Assembly (NCBI RefSeq): GCF_018403265.1
Contig: NZ_BOSI01000002.1
Coordinates: 372,001 to 436,000, forward strand
Direction: 5' to 3'
Source: Paenibacillus sp. J31TS4
GTDB lineage: Bacteria; Bacillota; Bacilli; Paenibacillales; NBRC-103111
DNA length: 64,000 nt
This document shows, one piece after another, positions 7,442-15,102 of this stretch (positions within the stretch are counted from its first letter, which is position 1; every line of letters begins with the position of its first letter). The notes below the pieces were generated by a model. That model had not been told where the DNA came from and ran no database searches. It saw only the letters and a list, made by a program, of their open reading frames with translations. Made by a program: the position numbers and the translations under genes.

Positions 7442-8683
7442 ATGACGAAAGAACCGTCCGATGAATCGTCACTTGCAAAAAGTTCGGATTCAGGGCCAGT
7501 CCAAATATCGGATAGGGCGATGGCGCCGGATTTGGCGAGAGGTGCTATGCTGCTGTTTATTGCATTGGCCAATTGTGCTGGATATCTCTTTGCCTCCGCT
7601 CCGGGTGTCGAGCTAGCCCCGCAGGGATCGGAGCGAATCTACAATGTCCTCTCGTTTATGTTTCTCCATGCAAGGACCTACCCCATGTTCGCCTTCATGT
7701 TCGGATATGGAATGATTCAACTTGCCATGCGTCAACAGGCAGCGGGAAAAAGCCCGCTTGAAGTGCGAGGGTTATTGCTGCGCCGAAATGGCTGGCTTCT
7801 CGTCTGCGGCTTGTTACATGGCGTATTGCTCTATTCAGGCGACATCCTCGGCGCATACGGCGTGGCAGGGCTGCTGTTCACCTTCCTGCTGCTGAATCGC
7901 AGTGATCGCATCTATCGATTGGTCTTCTGGTATTTGGGATTCATGATCGTCTATTGCCTGGTCTTGTTCGTATGGATTGCCGCTAATCTCGCCAACGGGT
8001 CTACAGAGACCGCTGTCATTGTCACAAGCCCATTTCCCTCGAACTTGTCGCTGACTTACGCCGCTTCCCTTGTAGAAAGGCTGAGAGAATGGCCGATGCA
8101 TACGGTATTTATGTCCTCCTCTATTATCATTATCTGGTTCGGTGCCTGGTGTGCAAGACAGCGGATATTGGAGAACCCCGCAAACCATCTTCGGAAGCTG
8201 AGCTGGTGTTCCGCGATCGGGATCTTAGCGGCTGCAATTGGCGGTTTACCGATGGGGCTAGTGAATCTTGGTGTTCTTCACGCGGATGCGGATACCGCAT
8301 CGATGATCAAAATGCTTTACGAAACGACCGGATTCTTCGGAGGGGTGGGCTATGTGTCCGTGTTCGGATTGCTCGCATATGCAGCAGCCCAATCCCCGGT
8401 ATGGACTCAAATCCGGATCGTACGCGCCATTACGGCGCTTGGGCAGCGATCGTTAAGCGGTTATCTGTTTCAATCGCTCATATGGGTGGTCATCCTATCG
8501 CCGTTCGCTCTGAATTTAGGAGCACGATTCGAGCGCTTGACCTTTGTTGCGGCCGGAACCGCTGCCATCACTTGGCTCATTAGCGTAATACTGGCCTATT
8601 TTATGGATCGGCACGGGAAGCGGGGGTGGGCGGAAGTCCTGCTCCGGAAATTATCCTACGGACGGTTTTACCGAAAAGGCTAA
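7442..8683 (+). CDS. DUF418 family (YeiB-like) membrane protein
   Basis: A 413-residue polytopic membrane protein with about nine or ten hydrophobic spans. It has YeiB/DUF418 hallmarks: DRAMAPDLARGAMLLFIALAN at the first span, FMFGYGMIQ, the GLLHGVLLYSGDILGAYGV segment, and a C-terminal GQRSLSGYLFQSLIW. The ribosome binding site is AAGGAGATGAAGCC. It is the probable target of the upstream TetR regulator through the operator in its promoter. Members of this family are suspected transporters or acyltransferase-like proteins; the substrate here is unknown. A TetR-controlled membrane protein suggests an efflux or stress role. Confidence 0.88.
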   Translation: MTKEPSDESSLAKSSDSGPVQISDRAMAPDLARGAMLLFIALANCAGYLFASAPGVELAPQGSERIYNVLSFMFLHARTYPMFAFMFGYGMIQLAMRQQAAGKSPLEVRGLLLRRNGWLLVCGLLHGVLLYSGDILGAYGVAGLLFTFLLLNRSDRIYRLVFWYLGFMIVYCLVLFVWIAANLANGSTETAVIVTSPFPSNLSLTYAASLVERLREWPMHTVFMSSSIIIIWFGAWCARQRILENPANHLRKLSWCSAIGILAAAIGGLPMGLVNLGVLHADADTASMIKMLYETTGFFGGVGYVSVFGLLAYAAAQSPVWTQIRIVRAITALGQRSLSGYLFQSLIWVVILSPFALNLGARFERLTFVAAGTAAITWLISVILAYFMDRHGKRGWAEVLLRKLSYGRFYRKG

Positions 8684-8812
8684 GGTTGGGAACGTCACGA
8701 AGTTTTGTAGCGGCAAGTTTGTTTATATTCGATTTGCGCTTTGAGATGGTCTTGGGGAAAGGCTATGATTTAAGGAATCCAACAATAAACATGTTCAGAA
8801 AGAAGTGAGGAA

Positions 8813-9691
8813 ATGATTGAGATTACGGTTGATCTGGTACGCCGCTTAATCGATAGCCAATTCCCACAATGGATGAGTCTAGAACTAAAGCCCGTAGAAA
8901 AAAGCGGCCACGATAACCGCACCTATCGGCTGGGCAGCGAGATGACCGTTCGTCTACCGAGTCATGAAAGATACGCCTCGGCTGTTGAGAAAGAGTTGAC
9001 GTGGCTTCCTATTTTCAAGCCTCTTCTGTCTCTGCCTATACCGGTTCCCGTTGCAAAAGGAGAACCGACGGACGAATATCCTCTTCCCTGGTCGATCAAC
9101 CGGTGGATTGACGGCGACACAGTCAGGCAAGACAACATACGCAATCCTAGCGAATTTGCCGAAGACCTCGCGAGGTTTTTGAAAGAGCTGGAGGCGATCG
9201 ACGCGAGCCGCGGCATACCGGCAGGCGTCCAAAACTTTCATCGAGGGGGAAACCTTGCGGTTTACGATGGGGAAACAAGGTCTGCCATCGAAACTCTTTC
9301 CGGCCCATACGATCAAAAGCTGCTAACGGAAATATGGGAGATTTCCCTGGCGACAAGATACCAATCGGCGCCGGTATGGCTGCATGGTGACGTTGCAGTC
9401 GGCAATCTGCTTGTGAAGGATGGACGGCTGTGCGGCGTCATTGATTTCGGGACGATGGGGGTGGGCGATCCTTCAAGTGACCTTGTGATGGCCTGGAACT
9501 TTTTTGACGACGCAAACCGCCAACTATTCCTGAAGCTCATGAATTTTGATGAGAATACCGTTAATCGGGCACGCGGCTGGGCCCTATGGAAAGCACTCAT
9601 CACTTACGCCGGGAATGAGAAGGGCTCGGTAGCTTCGACCTGGGGCAAGCATGCGATGGAAACCATCATCCGGGATTACCAACAGTTGTAA
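8813..9691 (+). CDS. aminoglycoside phosphotransferase family kinase
   Basis: A 292-residue kinase of the APH/choline kinase fold. It carries the catalytic loop WLHGDVAVGNLLV (the HxDxxxxN motif) and the metal-binding IDFGTMGVGDPSSDL. The N-terminal KSGHDNRTYRLGSEMTVRLPS is the usual nucleotide-binding region of this subgroup. The ATG follows GTGAGGAA. Many members of this subgroup are of unknown specificity, and sequence alone does not show that it modifies aminoglycosides. It stands alone between the DUF418 and DUF1259 genes. Confidence 0.9.
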   Translation: MIEITVDLVRRLIDSQFPQWMSLELKPVEKSGHDNRTYRLGSEMTVRLPSHERYASAVEKELTWLPIFKPLLSLPIPVPVAKGEPTDEYPLPWSINRWIDGDTVRQDNIRNPSEFAEDLARFLKELEAIDASRGIPAGVQNFHRGGNLAVYDGETRSAIETLSGPYDQKLLTEIWEISLATRYQSAPVWLHGDVAVGNLLVKDGRLCGVIDFGTMGVGDPSSDLVMAWNFFDDANRQLFLKLMNFDENTVNRARGWALWKALITYAGNEKGSVASTWGKHAMETIIRDYQQL

Positions 9692-9868
9692 GCCCGCGAG
9701 CCTCCGATGCCCAAGCTAGAAGCCGTCTCTTCCAAAAGGATCCGCGGCTCTCCGATAGGCGTGGTCAGCTTAATGGTCTATCGGCGTGAATAAAGAGGGG
9801 CTGGCCCTAAACAAGTGTTTTTCTCCTTTCGGTAAGGTTCTCTGTGCTATCCGAAACGGCAAATTTAA

Positions 9869-9892
9869 AGGCCATCTTATGGAAGATGGCCT
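9869..9892. terminator. hairpin between convergent genes
   Basis: Ten-base stem AGGCCATCTT/AAGATGGCCT. It sits between the rightward kinase gene and the leftward DUF1259 gene and is followed by a T-rich stretch only on the minus strand. Confidence 0.55.
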
Positions 9893-9961
9893 CATTGTGG
9901 ATAGATAGACTTTACCGAACTCCTTGTTAGGCTAATGCTCTCTATTAAGCGATAGGATGCT

Positions 9962-10345
9962 TCACGGTTTTAATCGTTTAAGAATGGATGCCAATTTTTC
10001 GGCAAAAACAATCGGGTTCTCCACCGACTCTACATGTACATACATGAGGCGAGGGGAATCGAACAGCCAATGGTTGTGAACCGCCGATACTTTTAACCCT
10101 ACTTTAACTGCTTCTTTGAGGAATTGTTGAACCTCCCGCTGCAACAAAGTAATTTCGCCAGTGTTAAGGGATTTCCCGTTCTTTAAGGACTGAATCACGA
10201 TCTCATGCTCGGTATCGTATTTTTTTCCAAGTATCTTGGCATTGAGATTGCGTTTTACCGTGATTGAGCATTCGTCATTTTGGTGCTGCCCCGTCCCGCC
10301 AAGTATCTTGGCAAGGCGAAGACAAAGAGATTTAGTAACGGCCAT
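9962..10345 (-). CDS. DUF1259 domain protein (LppY/LpqO-like)
   Basis: A 127-residue protein matching the second-half type of DUF1259 domain: KILGGTGQHQNDECSITVKRNLNAKILGKKY, then AVHNHWLFDSPRLMYVHVESVENP. The NHW and YVH motifs resemble the family's conserved His-containing core. The family usually has one or two such domains, so this is a single-domain form. No signal peptide is evident. The ATG follows GGGAGGAC. An 18-base perfect palindrome lies 22 bases upstream and probably binds a regulator. Function unknown. Confidence 0.8.
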   Translation of the reverse strand: MAVTKSLCLRLAKILGGTGQHQNDECSITVKRNLNAKILGKKYDTEHEIVIQSLKNGKSLNTGEITLLQREVQQFLKEAVKVGLKVSAVHNHWLFDSPRLMYVHVESVENPIVFAEKLASILKRLKP

Positions 10346-10367
10346 TTATTAGTCCTCCCATCTTATC

Positions 10368-10385
10368 GAATACCATATGGTATTC
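10368..10385 (-). promoter_or_regulatory. perfect 18-base palindrome, probable operator
   Basis: GAATACCATATGGTATTC is fully self-complementary and lies just before the DUF1259 gene. No regulator gene is adjacent, so the cognate factor would be encoded elsewhere. Confidence 0.6.
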
Positions 10386-10448
10386 AACAAAATGCAAGTG
10401 GACTGGCCTCCTATGGCAGACCAAAAGCACATAATTTTTCGACCGAAA

Positions 10449-11618
10449 TCACAATGGGTAAAGATAGTATGATAAGGGAAGCACGGGAAGAAAATGCTTC
10501 ACGGCCGCCAAAACTCGCGGGATCTCTTTAGCGCCGACTTCTCCGCCATACAACTCTTCCGGAATCTTGTTATAAAGCATACGAATGATGCTTCTCTCGG
10601 TCGACTGTTCACCTGTGACCCATTGACTGATTAGCCGGAAATCGGTGTTATCGGTTATTTGATCAATTCCGCCAATAAGACGTATCTGGGATAACTTGCG
10701 AATAATGGGGTCGGTAATCTGTCTTGCGATTGCATCTGCAAATGTGCCTCCTTGAATGACCTTATACGGTCGGTCAAAAAAAGGAGAAACCAGTTCATTC
10801 ATCCATTCGGAAATACCCAACCGATTATGCATGCGTGCTAAGCCCTCATAAGCTTCACATAAGGCGTTCTCACGCGTTTTCCATGTTACGGCCGACTGAG
10901 CCTGCATCAGCATCGGCAGCAGCTCATCCGCGCAGTCCAGCTTCTTAAAATCAGTTCCAAACCATTTGGGATAGGGCGCATATTGACGTTCCATCAGGAA
11001 ACAGAGATTCATCATATCCCTTACAAGTCTTGATCCAATGATAGAAGACCCAAATTCATCTCCCACATACCCAGCGCGCAGAACCAAATGTTCTTCTTGT
11101 CCGATCCTATTCCAAACAGAAGCCATCAGATATAACCATATATCATGTGGATAATACTTCAGCTGCTTGCGGATGGTCGTCAGATGCCCAAGATCGTCAC
11201 GAAAGACCTCTCCACCAACGATTTCAGCCAAACTCTGCGATGGAAAAGCAAGCCAGACCAGCGGTTCAGGACTCTTAGTGAAATCGAATGAGAGTTTGGA
11301 TTCAAGAAACGGAGCTAATGAAGTGATGACAGTTTGATTCAAATCTACGGGATATCCATAAAAATGCTCAGGACGATTGGTTTGCAGAGCTTGGCGAATC
11401 TCATTTACCAATTCCAGGTCGCCGGCCTGAAGAAAAATAACAACCCGCGGGCCCCAATCGTGATCCGTTGACATCTCGGTGTCGTATCCAAGCACTTCGC
11501 TTCCCGGACCAATCAGCGCCGATGAATAAGATAAGTTCGGGAAATGGATGGAAAGCAGCGGTTCAACAAACTCAAAATGAAACTTCTTGCATAGTTCTAT
11601 TCCATGCATAAAGACCAT
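10449..11618 (-). CDS. DUF4037 domain protein
   Basis: A 389-residue soluble protein of the DUF4037 type, a family placed near nucleotidyltransferases. The N-terminal GPGSEVLGYDTEMSTDHDWGPRVVIFL has the Gly-Ser and Asp-x-Asp layout of a degenerate nucleotidyltransferase core, followed by a long helical region with LVRDMMNLCFLMERQYAPYPKWFG, which is typical of the family. The ATG follows GGAG at seven bases; an ATG three codons later is possible. Substrate unknown. It is in the same direction as the DUF1259 gene but 103 bases away, with the palindrome between them. Confidence 0.82.
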   Translation of the reverse strand: MVFMHGIELCKKFHFEFVEPLLSIHFPNLSYSSALIGPGSEVLGYDTEMSTDHDWGPRVVIFLQAGDLELVNEIRQALQTNRPEHFYGYPVDLNQTVITSLAPFLESKLSFDFTKSPEPLVWLAFPSQSLAEIVGGEVFRDDLGHLTTIRKQLKYYPHDIWLYLMASVWNRIGQEEHLVLRAGYVGDEFGSSIIGSRLVRDMMNLCFLMERQYAPYPKWFGTDFKKLDCADELLPMLMQAQSAVTWKTRENALCEAYEGLARMHNRLGISEWMNELVSPFFDRPYKVIQGGTFADAIARQITDPIIRKLSQIRLIGGIDQITDNTDFRLISQWVTGEQSTERSIIRMLYNKIPEELYGGEVGAKEIPRVLAAVKHFLPVLPLSYYLYPL

Positions 11619-11929
11619 AACACCACTCCATTTCTTTCCTATCCATCAGGAAAACCCTGCAAGATCCTCGGTCCCCCGTGTGTTTCCAAATATCGAATGG
11701 TCTCCTTATTTATAGGATTTTGTTCTTTTCCTCACTTGAAGTATTCTCGTACAACGATAGCAATCCTGCAAAATAGCTTAAAATCTGGAATAATTTAGGT
11801 GGATTTCCTCATAGAAAAACGTTATTGTTAATAGAGCAGATGTTCGTATTTGATCTGTGTTATTGGGATAAGCGAAAATGGGGATATACGTTTAGGCTCA
11901 TATCATAAGGATTTGGGGAGGGTGTCTGC
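11619..11929. other. intergenic region between divergent genes
   Basis: This AT-richer 311-base gap separates the DUF4037 and methyltransferase genes. I see no gene or clear operator in it. A weak TTGTTA/TATTTG pair near 11825-11855 could be a rightward promoter. Confidence 0.4.
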
Positions 11930-12745
11930 ATGGTTAAGAATTCCGATTCCGTTTATAGAACAAACATTATAGGTGCGGGTGAGGCTGGTGTCGCCATCTC
12001 AGTCGACATGGAGAAGAGCGTTATTCATAAAACAAACAGCTTATTTTGGGATACAACAGGAAATGATCTTTTAGGCGCAACCTCACTTCCGCGTTATGGA
12101 GCATTTGTCACAGAAGAAAAATGCCAGCTTTTTGGCGATGTCTCAGGGAAAAAGATGCTGGAGATAGGCTGTGGAAGCGGTCAATCCTTGCAATATCTGG
12201 GGGAACGTAAAGCACTTGAACTATGGGGGATAGATCTATCAGAAAACCAAATCGAAAAGACAAGGCAGCTTCTGACGGATCGCGGTCTTTCGGCAAATTT
12301 AATCTGTTCTCCCATGGAAGAAGAATGTGGCCTGCCAGAAGATTATTTTGACTTTGTTTATTCGATTTATGCCATAGGTTGGACAACCGACCTTGAGCGT
12401 ACGTTTGGCCGGATTGCTTGTTACCTTAAAAAAGACGGCTTCTTTATCTTCAGTTGGTCTCACCCTATACATAAATGTGTTGCAGCAGAAGAGAATAATA
12501 AACTTGTTTTTAAGAAGAATTATTTCGATGAGTCGTGGTATTCAGTATCTCTCGGCGAGAGTACGCTATCGTTATCGGATCGTAAGCTATCCACCTATGT
12601 GAATGCATTGGCAAAAGCGGGATTCGTCATTGAGCAGCTTGTTGAGGAATCGGATGAGGAACTAATGCAAGCGCGGAACAACGATTTTGCAAAAAAAGCT
12701 AGTATGCTTCCTGTAACTTTTGTAATCAAAGCAAGAAAATTATAG
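11930..12745 (+). CDS. class I SAM-dependent methyltransferase
   Basis: A 271-residue Rossmann-fold methyltransferase. SAM-binding motif I is MLEIGCGSGQSL, followed by the acidic ELWGIDLSENQIEK, and post-motif residues EDYFDFVYSIYAIGWTTDL occupy the usual motif-II position. A 55-residue N-terminal part precedes the core. The start is the ATG after GGGAGGGTGTCTGC. The substrate is unknown. Codon usage and base composition are more AT-rich than in the locus to its right. Confidence 0.88.
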   Translation: MVKNSDSVYRTNIIGAGEAGVAISVDMEKSVIHKTNSLFWDTTGNDLLGATSLPRYGAFVTEEKCQLFGDVSGKKMLEIGCGSGQSLQYLGERKALELWGIDLSENQIEKTRQLLTDRGLSANLICSPMEEECGLPEDYFDFVYSIYAIGWTTDLERTFGRIACYLKKDGFFIFSWSHPIHKCVAAEENNKLVFKKNYFDESWYSVSLGESTLSLSDRKLSTYVNALAKAGFVIEQLVEESDEELMQARNNDFAKKASMLPVTFVIKARKL

Positions 12746-12760
12746 TTCCGAATTCGAGCA

Positions 12761-12797
12761 AGGTCGTCCGGCTCATCCGGGATGAGTCGGACGACCT
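12761..12797 (+). other. large hairpin after the methyltransferase gene
   Basis: AGGTCGTCCG pairs with CGGACGACCT around an inner CTCAT/ATGAG helix. There is no T-tract, so it may be an mRNA-stabilising or weak termination structure. Confidence 0.55.
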
Positions 12798-12805
12798 GAT
12801 GAAGC

Positions 12806-12834
12806 ATAAAAAAACCGTCCTCTAGGGGGCCGGT
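12806..12834 (-). terminator. terminator of the DUF2269 gene
   Basis: On the minus strand ACCGGCCCCC pairs with GAGGACGGT and is followed by seven Ts, just past the end of the leftward DUF2269 gene. Confidence 0.65.
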
Positions 12835-12855
12835 AGTCGAGATGGCATAAGCTCT

Positions 12856-13308
12856 TTAAAATGGCTTCACGACCATAAGTACGGTTATGGCAATCATCAG
12901 CAGTTGGGCTGTTGACTCAAGCGGCACAATCTTTTTCATCGCCTGGGTGAACTCGGCAGGAACTTCATCCCCTTGGCTTTTGCTTTCTGATACGATCTGC
13001 ATGATCGTTTTCATCCGTGGTTCGATCAATCCGCCGATCGTCACGACCATGAGCAGCGATAAAAGGATGGATAGATTCAGCCACATTTGGGATAACCCCA
13101 TCTTAGTTATGAACATAAGCCAAATACCGGTAACAAGAAGTACGGCTCCGCCAATTTTCGGAAGGATGGCAAGCTTGGTCGTTATACGGAAAGCAAAGCG
13201 CAGTTGACTGGCGGTTCTGGCGGATCTCCGGATGACGGGGACCACGAAAGCGGTGCCGATTACGGCAATCGTAGCCAATATATGAAAAACGAGAAGCAAT
13301 CCTAACAA
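12856..13308 (-). CDS. DUF2269 family membrane protein
   Basis: A 150-residue protein with four membrane spans, matching the DUF2269 family of predicted integral membrane proteins. The start is a TTG codon six bases after AAGGAGAGG. A longer reading starting at 13395 would overlap the upstream gene by 65 bases and adds non-conserved residues. It sits 22 bases downstream of the NAD(P)-binding gene and forms an operon with it, probably under the HxlR regulator encoded divergently. Function unknown. Confidence 0.8.
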   Translation of the reverse strand: MLGLLLVFHILATIAVIGTAFVVPVIRRSARTASQLRFAFRITTKLAILPKIGGAVLLVTGIWLMFITKMGLSQMWLNLSILLSLLMVVTIGGLIEPRMKTIMQIVSESKSQGDEVPAEFTQAMKKIVPLESTAQLLMIAITVLMVVKPF

Positions 13309-13330
13309 ACTGATCCTCTCCTTCCCTTCC

Positions 13331-14059
13331 TCAATACACCGGAATATCGCTTCGGTAGGCGAAACCGACCCGTTTCCTTGTAAACGGCCCTGCAAGCTCG
13401 ATATGGTTCAGCATGCAATTCGCAACATCCTCATAAGCGACATCCAGCTCTTGAAGCCGGCTGAACAAGTAACCGGCAATCTCGGCCTCGGAAAGCTCCT
13501 TTATCGTTTCCGGAATGGACACGGGCAAGGTTTCCGTTGTCACATGCAAACGAACCGGCGCCGGATGCTCAATCGAATCCACCATCGTTCCCGGGCACAT
13601 AGCGGACCAATCGAGCTGAGTCTGCCGCAGCCGTTCCAGATTCCGGTTATGATTTTGATACTCGGGTGGAAAGCCGGGTAAATCGTTACCAATGAGATCG
13701 GTATATGGAATATCCAGCAGGCCGGCACCTCCCATTACCCATACCCGCCCAGAGAAGCTGGACTGACGTTCACATTGGCTTACAATGTTATCGACGATCC
13801 GAACGAACTCTTCTCCCTGGCCTGTATGGCCGGCTGCAAGAATAGCTGCATCTTGTTTCGAGAGTGCCTCGTAGACGCTTACCGGGTCCATCATATCCCG
13901 CACGATCACGTTCACATGCTGTGCCAGATGCTCGCCTTGCTGTTCATAAAGCTTCTCGGGATTTCGCACAAATGCGGTCATTTCGTGTCCCATCTTAACC
14001 CCTTGCGTGAGCACTCTTCTTCCCGTATTTCCTGTAGCTCCAAAAACAATGATGTTCAT
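13331..14059 (-). CDS. NAD(P)H-binding atypical SDR
   Basis: A 242-residue protein of the atypical SDR (NmrA/YwnB-like) group. The dinucleotide motif is IIVFGATGNTGRRV at the extreme N-terminus, and MGGAGLLDIPYTDL occupies the place of the usual serine region. No YxxxK catalytic pair is seen, which is normal for this group. The ATG follows AAGGAGGAAAGGTC. It is divergent from the HxlR-type regulator gene, with a palindrome between them. Such pairs often respond to electrophiles such as diamide or quinones. Confidence 0.87.
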   Translation of the reverse strand: MNIIVFGATGNTGRRVLTQGVKMGHEMTAFVRNPEKLYEQQGEHLAQHVNVIVRDMMDPVSVYEALSKQDAAILAAGHTGQGEEFVRIVDNIVSQCERQSSFSGRVWVMGGAGLLDIPYTDLIGNDLPGFPPEYQNHNRNLERLRQTQLDWSAMCPGTMVDSIEHPAPVRLHVTTETLPVSIPETIKELSEAEIAGYLFSRLQELDVAYEDVANCMLNHIELAGPFTRKRVGFAYRSDIPVY

Positions 14060-14154
14060 CGACCTTTCCTCCTTCTAAATGGGTAACGCCTCGAATTGAC
14101 TCAAGCTTAGCATCGCTCTAAAATCTTGTTAAGAACCCACTTTCATGTAGGGTA

Positions 14155-14170
14155 CTTACTTTAAAGTAAG
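14155..14170 (+). promoter_or_regulatory. operator palindrome for the HxlR-type regulator
   Basis: CTTACTTTAAAGTAAG is a perfect 16-base palindrome in the divergent intergenic region. It has the TACT...AGTA layout known for YodB/HypR-type sites of this family. Confidence 0.7.
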
Positions 14171-14189
14171 CATAGGCAGGAGGGATAGC

Positions 14190-14558
14190 ATGTTTGTCCG
14201 CGCGGAGGCTGGGGTGGAAAGGAAATGCCCTATCGAGACCATGCTTCAAGTAGTAGGCGGCAAATGGAAGCCTTTGATCTTATGGCATTTGCTGGATGCC
14301 ACCAAGAGGTTCAGCGAGTTGGAGAAGCTGATTCCCGAAGTAACCCAGAAGATGCTGGCGCAGCATCTTCGGGAATTGGAAAACGACAGGCTTGTGACAC
14401 GTACGATTTTTCCTTCGGTACCTCCTAAAGTGGAATATTCGCTCAGTGAATATGGAAAGACGCTGATCCCGGTTTTGGAAGTCATGTGCGAGTGGGGCGA
14501 AAACCATAATGAGCTCAGCTTAAGGCCTTTGCCAGCCATAACCACCAATCCGGTGTAG
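14190..14558 (+). CDS. HxlR family transcriptional regulator
   Basis: A 122-residue MarR-like winged-helix regulator of the HxlR group. The family core is clear: CPIETMLQVVGGKWKPLILWHL, RFSELEKLIPEVTQKMLAQHLRELENDRLVTR, then the wing with VEYSLSEYGKTL. The cysteine in the first helix (KCPIE) is the conserved redox-sensing position used by YodB/HypR-type regulators for thiol switching. The ATG follows GGAGGGATAGC. It is divergent from the NAD(P)-binding/DUF2269 operon and probably controls both directions through the palindrome at 14155-14170. Confidence 0.93.
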   Translation: MFVRAEAGVERKCPIETMLQVVGGKWKPLILWHLLDATKRFSELEKLIPEVTQKMLAQHLRELENDRLVTRTIFPSVPPKVEYSLSEYGKTLIPVLEVMCEWGENHNELSLRPLPAITTNPV

Positions 14559-14655
14559 GACTGCTAAATTCATAGCCATGCTTGCTATTCATACTCCGAT
14601 TAGCTCAATCGCTAAATGTTATCGGCTTCAACTAAACGGCATTGAAAAGAATAGA

Positions 14656-14684
14656 TTGCCTAGATCGAGATTTTTGGGTAAATT
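14656..14684 (+). promoter_or_regulatory. promoter of the T-box leader
   Basis: TTGCCT, a 17-base spacer and TAAATT, placing the transcript start near 14691, some 410 bases before asd. Between 14559 and 14655 I see nothing else. Confidence 0.6.
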
Positions 14685-14690
14685 AAAAGG

Positions 14691-14990
14691 TAATATTCAA
14701 ATGCAATGAAGAGACGAGTAAACATATGCAATGCTTTCACAGAGAGCTCCGTCTGCTGGGAAGGAGCAAAGCGTTCTTTGTTGAAAAAAGCCTCTGAGCA
14801 GCACATCGGAACCCGAAGCGGGGGATGGTGTGCCAGGCGCTCCTGTTACAGAGCTAGAGTATAACCATTGTGCATGGCCGCAATGACGTACTCGAAGAGG
14901 CCAATTTGGTGACAAATCGGCGAATCTGGGTGGTACCACGGGAAATTGAATCTCGTCCCTGAGACTAAGTCTTGGGGGTGGGATTTTTTT
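14691..14990 (+). promoter_or_regulatory. T-box riboswitch (tRNA-sensing leader) upstream of asd
   Basis: The hallmark T-box sequence GGGTGGTACCACGGG is at 14928-14942 and is followed by a terminator at 14949-14990 (AATCTC/GGGATT outer stem, then a T7 run). Stem I includes CAGAGAG with the distal CTCC/GGAG helix at about 14738-14766. A specifier loop candidate with GAAAAAAGC lies at about 14783-14791, which would present AAA (Lys). Uncharged tRNA would favour antitermination and switch on asd. The T-box assignment is firm; the specifier is tentative because I could not fold the RNA. Confidence 0.93.
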
Positions 14991-15102
14991 GTTTGTCCGA
15001 AGACGGGGTCAAGCCGAGTAAGGTAGAACATAGCAAAAAGCCCTGAATCAGCAGGAACAAGCTGGCATTCATCTATCATTATGATAAGGAGCTTAGAGAA
15101 AT

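Noticed and set aside
13309-13395. Longer start for the DUF2269 protein
   Set aside because: It would overlap the upstream gene by 65 bases and adds non-hydrophobic residues. A TTG with a good ribosome site at 13308 fits better.
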